From Rhabditoides inermis (taxonomy: Eukaryota; Nematoda; Chromadorea; Rhabditida; Rhabditidae): a stretch of 64,000 nucleotides of DNA. Positions 38,840 through 48,596 of this stretch are shown here, one piece after another; position 1 is the first letter of the stretch; each line of letters starts with the position of its first letter. The DNA lies in assembly GCA_963966185.1 (NCBI GenBank), contig CAWZYM010000146.1, positions 912,001 through 976,000 of the forward strand, read 5' to 3'. The position numbers and the translations under genes were made by a program. Below the pieces are notes generated by a model. That model did not search any database, was not told the DNA's origin, and saw nothing but the letters and a program-made list of their open reading frames with translations.

Positions 38840-39212
38840 AAGAATAAAAGTTTATTCATGTGATGGAAACTTAAAGGTAGTGAACCCTCTGATTCTGATT
38901 GCATGAGTTGTTGTTACCAGTTCTTTACTCATTATTTGTTAGTTATATCTCCATAACATGATTATTGAAATTTCAAAAATTACAATTTTAAATTATAAAA
39001 AAACTTAAACGTTTGACATTTACCGGAGAATGTAAGCACACACCGAGCGCACCGCGACAAGATCTGCTCACTTGCCGCCAGGCCTTGCTAAATGCTATAA
39101 CTTATTTGTCAACAGGAATTCTTACTACGAACTATAAAACACGAGTTTCCAGTATATAGGCATTTTTGTTTTACCTCTCTAACTAACTGTAAAAATCCGT
39201 AAAAATATGGAG

Positions 39213-39302
39213 GTGTGCACGTCATGAATAGTTTTTGGCTAAACTGGTAAAGAAGTGAGATACGCAATATGCCCACTAAAAAGTTATTGATGACGTGCAC
39301 AT
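39213..39302. repeat. ~27-bp stem hairpin (also 47863-47952, 56513-56602)
   Basis: gtgcacgtcatgaatagttttt (about 39214-39236) is nearly the reverse complement of about 39277-39300 (aaaaagttattgatgacgtgcac), with a loop of about 40 nt. The size suits a small MITE or a precursor-like hairpin RNA. Function unknown. Confidence 0.6.
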
Positions 39303-39946
39303 CTACAAAATCTGCTGATAATTATGGTGAAAACTACAAATCATGAAACGTAGTAGTAATGCTGGAAAGTCGTGCAATGCATAAACATATCGTGTCGGGA
39401 CCAAGCTGGTATCAGCTGACTCATCGTTTGCGACGCGAGTGGTCACATGCCATCCGATCCTTGTTTTCACCATTCGCGATCGAACGAAATAGGGTATTTG
39501 AGTTATTTGTTATTTATGTTATTTATGTTATATATGTTATGTGTTATATGTTCCTTATATCAGTTATATCCAGTGTATACTATTACTATGCCTCATCACG
39601 TTCAGACTCGCGATTTCGGTTCCTTGTTGTTCAATGATGATGTGTTGTTTAGTTTGGAGAGGCGGGTTTCACTCCGCTTGATCCGACCGACTGGGGTTGC
39701 GCTCACACAGCGTCTGTCTATGCAGAGGTTGGTCGGATGAAACAATACTGTTGTCGTATTTTCAAGTAGTATACTGTATCCTTAACAACCGTTTATGAGT
39801 ATCACTTGATATAGAAATGTATATGGAAATAACAAAAAAGTTCAACTTATAAGGCGACACGCAACGAACAGTTAAATTATAAAATCAATCACTATGGATA
39901 GTTCTATGTACGAGTGGATAATCGTAAATTGATATACAATCTTAAT

Positions 39947-42669
39947 CTAGAAAGAAGGGTCAGTCATCATGAGTATGCTACGAGTGTTGGTCTCGTTGCA
40001 GATTCGCTGTAGGACCAGTGGGGACATGTGAGCGGCGGACAGCTGCTTACGCAGTTGGTTGAAGTGTGCGTGGAGAGCCTCTAGACTCTGCTCGGAAAGC
40101 CATCCCAGGTTGGTGAACTCGTCCAGCAGATACTTTAGATGCTCTAAATGTTCTGTTACGTATCATCCGTGGTTAGATCAATGTTACACTTACTAGTGAG
40201 GGAGTGCGTCTTCACTGTCTCCTTGATCTGTGGGAAATTCTGTGCATACTTTGCATCGAGATCATTACACGCTTTCAGGAGACGAATCTTCTCTTCCTTC
40301 TCCAAGACCTTGCACGCCGTTCCCTCCTGGATGAGGCGCAGTGTGTTGGCGACTGCTTGGTACCGTTCGGCGAGAGAACGGATGACAGGTGAGCGATGGC
40401 GGTGAAGAGGCTCGAGTATCTTATGCATGTTCTTGAGCATGTTGCTGCATGCCTCGCCATTCAACGTTCCTATAATGATCACTACTGAGAACAGTGTTGG
40501 TTGCATTCTACTGACCCGTGTAGTACTTCTCTTGACGAACGCCGTTCTGCTTCAGGACAAGCTCCAACTGCGTGAAGAGACCCGTTTGTGTGATGTTGGC
40601 GAGTCGCTGACGCACGTCCAGGTTCGATTGCACGTACGCACGTTGCTCATCCAACCTGTTCAGCACTCCTCGAAGTCCAGTGGTAGCGGTGACTGCCTCT
40701 CTGCATCTGCAGAAACAGGTGACTGGTCACAATTTTTCGCATCACTGTTGTCCCGCTTGTGCATGTGCTATAAGTTAAATCACTAACACGAGACAAATGT
40801 GAAGACGCCGCTGCTTGTGCTGCTCGACGCATACGTAGCCGTCACACACGTAGTGCACGTCTCTGTGGCACCGATCGCACCCGCACGCAGCCCACATTCC
40901 GGTGAACTGGTTGCCGACTCGGCCGAACTTCTGGAGACGTTCGGCGCACCACCAGTGCGCGCATCCGAGTGCGAGAGAGCTCTTCATAGGTGACAGAATG
41001 TCTGTTATAAAGATATTTTTGGGGTGTTGTCGATTTCATTCGTTTTGCATGCACCACTGATCCCTCTTCCCTCTTCTTTTAATACCGCTTTCTAACTCTG
41101 TGTATAGAACGTACCTAAATTAAGGTGTACCTGTGCCTTGTTGCAGTGAGTCCATGGCCTTCTGCACCGCCGCAGAGTACTTCTCCGCCGCCACACGATA
41201 GGAGACGAGAGACGAGTTGGATCCGGTCAGTCTTGTCTTGTTCAAAAAGACAGCTTCCTTGCTCTGACTAGGGAATAGGTACAGCTTCAGATTCTCTTCT
41301 CCTCCTTCCGCGATCGCAGCGTCTGCATACGAAGCGTCGGCAATCAGGTTAGCATGAAGTCCTACGGTAGGTCCCATGGTATCGTGCATCAGGGGCATGA
41401 TCCAGTACTTGACAGGAATGTCGAGTAGAGGGACTCCACACATCCCACCAGTCTGCTTCAGGTTGACTTTCTGCTGATCCTCGGCCATCTGCACAGCTTC
41501 GGAACCTTGTTTCTTCACGTCATCCAGCTTTCGGTGAGTGTGACTCTTCTGCTTCTTCACCTTGGGCACAATATTCTTCGTATCCGGGTCCATCACGTGA
41601 GTGAGTAGCTGACCGTAGGGCTGGAAACGGCTCAGTGGCTTCATGCAGATGAAACAGGGATAGGAGCAGGCTTGTCCGGCATGACCCTGTACGGCAGATA
41701 TGGACTTGTTGTCCCCGATGAGCACCATCTGAACCGGGACCACACGATCGCCCACAATAACATTCTGAATCGCGTTCAGAGCGGAGAAGATCTTGGGGAA
41801 ACAAGCGCGTAGACTGACATAGTCATCTCCTCCCGTATACGCGCCGAGTATGTACCAGTTGAAAGCGCTGTTGATCTTGTGCTTGACATTCGCGACAGAG
41901 ATTGCCAGCTTGCAGACACCACCGCCGGCGCCGACTCGGAGGACAACGCGCGGCGACGCGGGATCGAGCACCAGAGGAAGGCGGTTGACGAGGGTGTGCA
42001 GCACTCCGAGCACCGACTCGACCTGCGTACAGAAGATCTCCTTGCTGTCTCCCTCTGAAAGGTATCAATATGTTTCGTTTACTTCGTTTCTTCTCAATAA
42101 AAACTCACTATGACTGACGTGAATCTTCTCTGTCAGCCAACCGTTTCCTAGGCTCAGTTCTTTCTTCTTGGATAAATATTTCTCCTTGCTGTGGAAGAGA
42201 GAGAGCCGCGGAACATCTAACCTCTTTTCCATGTTCTTTCTCAGACGGTCCGCGCCACGATCACTCATCTTATTCTCCACCATCAGACGCACGTGTCCTT
42301 CTGAAATGTGTGAGTGTTGTTTTAATATGTTAAATCAATTAATGTTTTAAATGTGTGTTTATTTTCCATTGTATTATTCACACCTTCGAAACTCATTTTT
42401 ATGTAGTCAATTAACCTTGCGACATTCTCTTGGGCATGCCAAGGGAATCCTTGAAATGTTCCTTGCAGGAAGGGTACTTGTCGAGTAGCTGGGAGATGAA
42501 CATGCGCACACTGGTCTCCTGTTCGACCCTGTCGCCGCCCACCCCGAGTACTGCACGCGCTGCGTCCCAAGCCTCGTTCGACCACCTTCTGTACAAGTGA
42601 GTTTTTAATATGTTTTACTGATACGTGGAATGATTAGGTTAACTACCTTGACGTCTCTTTGTCTGCCAT
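39947..42669 (-). CDS. Transposon-like protein with DDE-type features, 8 exons, 729 aa (copy 1)
   Basis: Exons 5'->3': 42647-42669, 42416-42588, 42109-42300, 41131-42054, 40788-41001, 40516-40706, 40194-40469, 39947-40143 (2,190 nt, every phase agrees). It has no signal peptide or membrane segment. Residues ~165-185 read RVVLRVGAGGGVCKLAISV; ~240-266 read VLIGDNKSISAVQGHAGQ then CSYPCFIC; 451-499 form a Cys/His-rich block (CAHWWC, CGCDRC, HYVCDGYVC); from 573 GTLNGEAC begins a helical C-terminal domain. This layout resembles a scattered animal family of transposon-like proteins (seen in Hydra, for example) that carry GxDGGG and GDxK motifs; the first acidic residue seems replaced by Ala172. 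The family call is memory-based inference. It could be a transposase, or a domesticated, catalytically inactive derivative. It shares a spacer with the divergent Gag gene. Confidence 0.8.
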
Positions 42670-42699
42670 TGTGAAATGCCTCTTCGATCGCTTGTGACT

Positions 42700-43020
42700 T
42701 ATAATATTATTCTGGGAGATAGTTCGCCAGATTACGGTAGAAAATCGATCTACCCTCGAGTCGCATTCGATCTACTGTCAGCGAGGCGACACGCTATCTC
42801 GCTGATGCACTCTCACTCCCTTGTGCTCGAGTGCTAATCTCTCTCTCTCTTCCAGTGCCGACAGCACGAGGGGTGGAGCCGGCCGGCCGGACTCACCGCC
42901 GACCTACCGCTGATCTACCGCGGACGCTGATTGGCTGAGAGAAGATTCGAGAGCGCGCGGCCACCTATATAAGCTGGCCGATCGCTCATTCGAGGCCGCC
43001 GCCGCCGCCGGCCTAGCCGG
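42700..43020. promoter_or_regulatory. Divergent promoter spacer (copy 1)
   Basis: It lies between the minus-strand start (42669) and the plus-strand leader. It begins with the ~76-bp dispersed repeat (42700-42777), then a short CT run, ggccggccgg, and on the plus strand TATATAAG (42966-42973) followed by a (gcc)n GC-rich block where transcription would begin. Equivalent TATA boxes lie at 51616-51623 and 60266-60273. Confidence 0.6.
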
Positions 43021-45481
43021 AGTACGGAATGCTCTAGCGGACCCGAAGGCTAGGCTTGTTAACGCCGCACCAAATCCTTCACCATTGCCATGTCATAAAT
43101 CCCCTTTCGCAATGTGTCTCTGGGTTGTTGTGTGTAGTTAGTTGTCTCTCGTCGGTTCTATTGGTCTCTCGGTTGCACGTAACTTCTGGGTCGATGTGGC
43201 GCGTCGGCTCCCCGCCGACGCGTTGCTTCATAGAGGTAGTCCTTGGGCAAGACCTGTCTGTCTTCGGATGGCCAGATCCTCTCATTGGTAACAGCGAGCG
43301 GAGCCATTTCTTCTCTCTTTTTGTGGTAGCAGTTCTGGTACGGTAGCATATATTATCTCGTGCAGGTTGCAAACTGTTTCGTGTTGTATGTATGTGTGCC
43401 GCTTTCCACCGAATGCGTGTCGAGCGCCTCTCGCAGCAGTCTAGAAGCTGTGAGAGTGTGTCTCCTATACCGCAGAGAATAGATACCGAGACGATTTGAG
43501 CCGCCTATTGCCAAGGTGTCCCGTTGAGTCATGGTTGTATATTGCACCGTCTTATCCTCCCTTGTTGTCTGGTCTAGTGAGCTTGCGCAAGTGAGCTCAC
43601 GCCCCTGGCTTGTTATCGCCGCCCCAAGTTAACCAACTCCCTCTCTCTCTTCCTGCGCGGAAACGTGCAGGATTATGTTCGCGGGTACGGGTGAGCAAAA
43701 CAGCCACACAAGAGAACGAACGTGCAAGTGTACACCAGTGGGACTCAAAAGGGCTAGTTATTTTTTTACGGCCATTCGTTTGGACGGCTGGCAGTTGCGA
43801 AAGCAATCGCGCCGTCGGTGAGTGAGCGTTGTAGTTTGTAGTGTGGTCTCTGCTATACGGGTGCGCGGTGTGTGAGCGAGACTCCATTTATATTTTTCGC
43901 CTTGAGGTAGTATAAGACTAGTCACACAACTACAAATATGTTTGTGTCAGGAGTACTGTAGTTACAGTAATATGTTTTGAATACGGTAGATTTTATTTTC
44001 ACGTGTCCGCACTGTTCTCTGTTGTCGCGCTCTCGCCAGACATCGATCGTCTGTCGTCTGTGTCGGTGGGTGTGGTGTGAGTGACCGCTGATTTCTCGAT
44101 CGCGTGATTTCGTCTCTCTCCTCTCCCCGCAGAGGCTGGACCGAGTGACCGGTATCGATCGCGCCCCACAACACAAGCGTGTTTCGAAAGCCGGCCGGGT
44201 GACTGCGATGCCCACTGTGCACCCCTGCACCAACGAACGAGATCAGGTACGTCTAAGTGAATTGTGATCCTGTATTTACATATTGTACTATTAGTTTGGT
44301 TGTTTTAATATATGTGAGTGTAGTGTTAACTGATTGGTTGCGGGCTGTGGGTAATTTAAGTGAATAGTAGTGCTATAACTTTATTTCATCACGCTCGCTA
44401 GACTCGCCGAGTGGGCCGAGAAGGCTGGCGAGGTCTGGCGTGTCGAAGCAGCTTCCGTCAGGAGGAGACTCACTCAGGGAGACTGAAGGTATGCGGGTCT
44501 AAGGTGGCATGATTCTTATATTGTGACGACAATTAGAATGCGTGTTCGGGTTGTGCAAAACCTAGGGATGCCTAGGTAGCGGATAATGATAGTGTCATAT
44601 TCGTTTTATGCCGGTGAATTGATCACACTCGGTGATAATATAGTAGTGCTATATTTATAAATCCTTGCGGTAGTGCCACAGGGTAGGGATCTTTGGTTAG
44701 TGATCATTGGTCTAGCGCTCTTTCAGTTCCAAGTGCAGTGCGAGCTCACTTTGGCAGAGACATTATGGTAGATACTAGTGGTACTACTCAGAACGGACCG
44801 AGAGTTTCGGGATATGAGCTCTTCTCATACACGAAACTCCAAACTACAAGGGAATGAGCGCCATTTCGACGTTCAGCCGCGTCGAGCGAATGATGAGAAC
44901 AAGTCAAGAACGCGCAGCTGCATTCGCGCAGCGTGTCTCGCAAGGGTTCGTGGTAGGCTATGAGGTCAGAGACGGATAGCATTGATGACTGATGGAAGAC
45001 GCTATCTATGAGCCGTTTGCGAACGACTATAGCAACATAACGTAAAAGTGGGCGCACTATTTCAGTTTTGTAGAATTAGTATTGAGACTATACCTGCACT
45101 ACTTAGATAGGAAAGAGTGTTGTGTAGATGTGGTGTTGGATCCTATTCTAACTTCACTACGTTCCAGGTGACGAGATGATAGATGCCTCGATACCCAGGG
45201 ACGAGAAGCCGCTGCACCGTCAAGCAGTGTCGGCGCGCCACGAACACTTCAACAAGGTGAGTTGTTAGTGTAGTGGGACGAGTGATAAGAATATATGGGA
45301 CTCGATCTAGAAGTGAGCATTGTATTTCTGCGTGTTAACTTACCAATTGCAGGTGAATTTTCTGGCGCAATGTGAACTCCTTGTACTTCCCGATTTTGTC
45401 TTATACTTTCGCGTTACTCTGGTGTCTGTATGATGATTGACATTGATTATTGATTTTCGTTGATTGCTCTTTCTCTCTCTT

Positions 45482-45514
<33 letters not shown>

Positions 45515-45793
45515 ATGTTTTGCTCGCCACTGTTGTTTCGCATTGTCCGTGTATTAGTTGTCGATTATCGCGCGCGTTTTTTTTTTGACTGTCACGTACC
45601 ACATCTTGCAGGTGCTGCTCGAGCTGGAACATCAAGGCTGCAGGGGTATAAGTTTCTCTTATCCTCTCTCTCTGTCTAGCAAGCTTGCTTGCGACCTGGC
45701 TTGTTATCGCCGCCCAACGCAAACACACCTTTCTCTTTGTCTTATCTCTTAAAAAAAGAAGAAGCCCGAGGAGGTGAACGAGGGCAGTGAAGC
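43021..45793 (+). other. Leader region of the Gag gene with candidate 5' exons
   Basis: Splice-bounded segments include 44133-44246, 44402-44488, 45168-45256 and 45612-45645. The last two can join in frame with an acceptor at 45827 (cggcag) to give a 340-aa Gag starting at ATG 45176 (MIDASIPRDEKPLHRQAVSA). Two copies of tggcttgttatcgccgccc (about 43607, 45699), each preceded by a small inverted repeat, are unexplained. Much of the rest looks intronic. A CT array lies at about 45468-45513. Confidence 0.45.
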
Positions 45794-46735
45794 ATGGAAA
45801 CAGATCAAGTTTCAGATGTGTCGGCAGGTGAACGAGACGAGATGGTTCACAAGGTGAGCAATGACAACAACATCTGCGTGAACGTGAGCTACGTCAAGTG
45901 GGAGGTGTTCAAATACTCTCCCGGCGAGCCCGCACAATTCAGTAGGTTTCTAGCGCGCTTCGAGGACAAGATCGAGGCTTTCGGTCTCAAGATTCCCGCG
46001 CGTCAGAAGGCCGCACTACTGCGCTGCAATGTCGTGGGTGCAGAATGGATCTTCCACGAGATGAGCGAGAAGAAGCACGACTTCGACGAACTGGTCAAGT
46101 ACCTGATGGACTTCTTCGAAGGCGGCCGACATCAGATGGCTGTAGAGCACCGCAGCAACTTCAAGATGGAGCAGGGCAAGAACGAAAGGGTACGTGACTA
46201 CGCGAGACGTTGTTGGGAGAGAGTTGCCGGTCGTCATTACCCAGGTGAGTGCAAGAAGTACTTTCTCTACGACGACTTCGTCAACGGTATCCGACCTGAA
46301 GAGCTCCGAGTTATGAACCTGATGAACTATGGCGGCAGGAACATTGACAAGGACGACTTCTTTGCTGTGGTCATGCGAGCAGACTGGATTGAGACTCTGT
46401 TCTACGACCGCGACTGTAAGCCCTGTCCGGAGGAGCTAGCTGGAGACGCAAAACGGTGCGCCTACTGTGGATCGGCGAAGCACAAGGGCAGCTGCCAGCA
46501 GGTGCTGCGCAAGTGGAAGACGGCCGACCCCGTGAAGAAGGAGACCGACAACGTCGAAGCCTGCGAGCTGGAGAAGCGGATGCGTTATTGTGGGTACTGT
46601 AGAAAGGATGGTCATTCAGATCTCTACTGTTCTCGTCTGAAGAAGGCGCGGAAGAACCAGGCAAAGCGACACAATGGACGTAAGGCACAAGCCGATGCCG
46701 GAGTGGACGAGTTCGCCGCCCTTTCTCTTAATTAG
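45794..46735 (+). CDS. Retroelement Gag-like protein, 313 aa, two zinc knuckles (copy 1)
   Basis: One uninterrupted frame. After a short N-terminus comes a capsid-like helical region (about 36-200) with KWEVFKYSPGEPAQFSRFL, a major-homology-like EQGKNERVRDYARRCWE (126-142) and LYDDFVNGIRPEELR. Then two CCHC knuckles: C222-x2-C225-x4-H230-x3-C234 (one residue short of the standard) and C266-x2-C269-x4-H274-x4-C279, followed by a basic stretch. Such proteins assemble capsids and bind RNA. No protease, reverse transcriptase or integrase follows; the next sequence is the MITE of the next unit. An in-frame TGA sits two codons before this ATG, but splicing at 45827 would bypass it and extend the N-terminus. 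It could be a decayed LTR element or a domesticated gag (Arc-like in principle). Confidence 0.85.
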   Translation: METDQVSDVSAGERDEMVHKVSNDNNICVNVSYVKWEVFKYSPGEPAQFSRFLARFEDKIEAFGLKIPARQKAALLRCNVVGAEWIFHEMSEKKHDFDELVKYLMDFFEGGRHQMAVEHRSNFKMEQGKNERVRDYARRCWERVAGRHYPGECKKYFLYDDFVNGIRPEELRVMNLMNYGGRNIDKDDFFAVVMRADWIETLFYDRDCKPCPEELAGDAKRCAYCGSAKHKGSCQQVLRKWKTADPVKKETDNVEACELEKRMRYCGYCRKDGHSDLYCSRLKKARKNQAKRHNGRKAQADAGVDEFAALSLN

Positions 46736-46953
46736 ACGGACGTGCACGTGAGTGAACACCTTTGTATAACTGTGCAGTAGGTGGTCCCTTTTTCTAGTAA
46801 GCTCGGATCTGCCCGAGTGATCAAATCATATCAGTTTCCAAATTCGGTAGTTTCTTTTGGGTTTATACGTTTTGCGCGGTCGTTGATTATTGATTGAGTT
46901 CTGACTGTAGATCGAGGCGAGACATTTTGTAATCAGATTATCTTTTGTCATGT

Positions 46954-47489
46954 CACTCTGAATTCCGAAGTTGAGTTAGCACCGGGATGTGAAAATATGT
47001 TGAAAACGACTCAGTTTTGTCAATACAACTATTTGCTGAAAATGTGGGGGGGTAGAAATTGTCAACACTCACGTCCACGTCGTGCTTCCCGGGAGTCTGT
47101 TTGCCTGTGCATACAGACTGCTAAGTTCAAGTGTTGACTACTTTCGAGTCAAGGAATTGTCACCCTTTGACAATACGACAGGCATTATGCCCAACATACC
47201 GACTATGCGATCATCGCAAAGAACCAGGACCCGCTACATGTCCTACAATGTCCGTTCTGCCAGAAGCTGAAAATGTCTGCAAGTTGGTGAAAATTCAGCG
47301 CAAAATGTATGAAAATGCAGAAATTGGTGCCAATTGGTGCCAATTTTCAATGTTCAACAGAATTTTTCATCGACTTATACATAGGTATCTCCGACACATA
47401 GTTGCATTGACAAAAGTACATCATTTTCAACATATTTTCACATCCCGGTGCTAACTTAACTTCGAAATTCAGAGTGTACACTCCCTTTA
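46954..47489. mobile_element. MITE, left TIR truncated at the tandem junction (copy 2)
   Basis: Identical to 38304-38839. The preceding sequence (ttttgtcatgt) is the right end of unit 1, not the taaagggagtgta of the complete element. Confidence 0.85.
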
Positions 47490-48596
47490 AAGAATAAAAG
47501 TTTATTCATGTGATGGAAACTTAAAGGTAGTGAACCCTCTGATTCTGATTGCATGAGTTGTTGTTACCAGTTCTTTACTCATTATTTGTTAGTTATATCT
47601 CCATAACATGATTATTGAAATTTCAAAAATTACAATTTTAAATTATAAAAAAACTTAAACGTTTGACATTTACCGGAGAATGTAAGCACACACCGAGCGC
47701 ACCGCGACAAGATCTGCTCACTTGCCGCCAGGCCTTGCTAAATGCTATAACTTATTTGTCAACAGGAATTCTTACTACGAACTATAAAACACGAGTTTCC
47801 AGTATATAGGCATTTTTGTTTTACCTCTCTAACTAACTGTAAAAATCCGTAAAAATATGGAGGTGTGCACGTCATGAATAGTTTTTGGCTAAACTGGTAA
47901 AGAAGTGAGATACGCAATATGCCCACTAAAAAGTTATTGATGACGTGCACATCTACAAAATCTGCTGATAATTATGGTGAAAACTACAAATCATGAAACG
48001 TAGTAGTAATGCTGGAAAGTCGTGCAATGCATAAACATATCGTGTCGGGACCAAGCTGGTATCAGCTGACTCATCGTTTGCGACGCGAGTGGTCACATGC
48101 CATCCGATCCTTGTTTTCACCATTCGCGATCGAACGAAATAGGGTATTTGAGTTATTTGTTATTTATGTTATTTATGTTATATATGTTATGTGTTATATG
48201 TTCCTTATATCAGTTATATCCAGTGTATACTATTACTATGCCTCATCACGTTCAGACTCGCGATTTCGGTTCCTTGTTGTTCAATGATGATGTGTTGTTT
48301 AGTTTGGAGAGGCGGGTTTCACTCCGCTTGATCCGACCGACTGGGGTTGCGCTCACACAGCGTCTGTCTATGCAGAGGTTGGTCGGATGAAACAATACTG
48401 TTGTCGTATTTTCAAGTAGTATACTGTATCCTTAACAACCGTTTATGAGTATCACTTGATATAGAAATGTATATGGAAATAACAAAAAAGTTCAACTTAT
48501 AAGGCGACACGCAACGAACAGTTAAATTATAAAATCAATCACTATGGATAGTTCTATGTACAAGTGGATAATCGTAAATTGATATACAATCTTAAT

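Larger units (their letters stand above)
38304..46953. repeat. 8,650-bp tandem unit, copy 1
   Basis: The unit boundary was set by comparing 38304 on with 46954 on: the match begins at cactctgaattccg and the preceding bases differ (gtgta against catgt). The unit contains most of a MITE, a minus-strand 8-exon gene (39947-42669), a TATA-bearing spacer and a plus-strand Gag gene (to 46735). Differences from copies 2 and 3 that I noticed: g for a near 39912, t for c near 43765, a for c at 44486. Confidence 0.95.

Noticed and set aside
42416..42588. Globin-like reading of the N-terminal exon of the 729-aa protein
   Set aside because: A few residues (KYPSCKEHF) recall globin helices, but there is no proximal/distal histidine pattern and the rest of the protein is unrelated.
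45794..46735. Complete LTR retrotransposon
   Set aside because: No protease, RT, RNase H or integrase frame follows or precedes the Gag, and no LTR pair was found around it within the unit.
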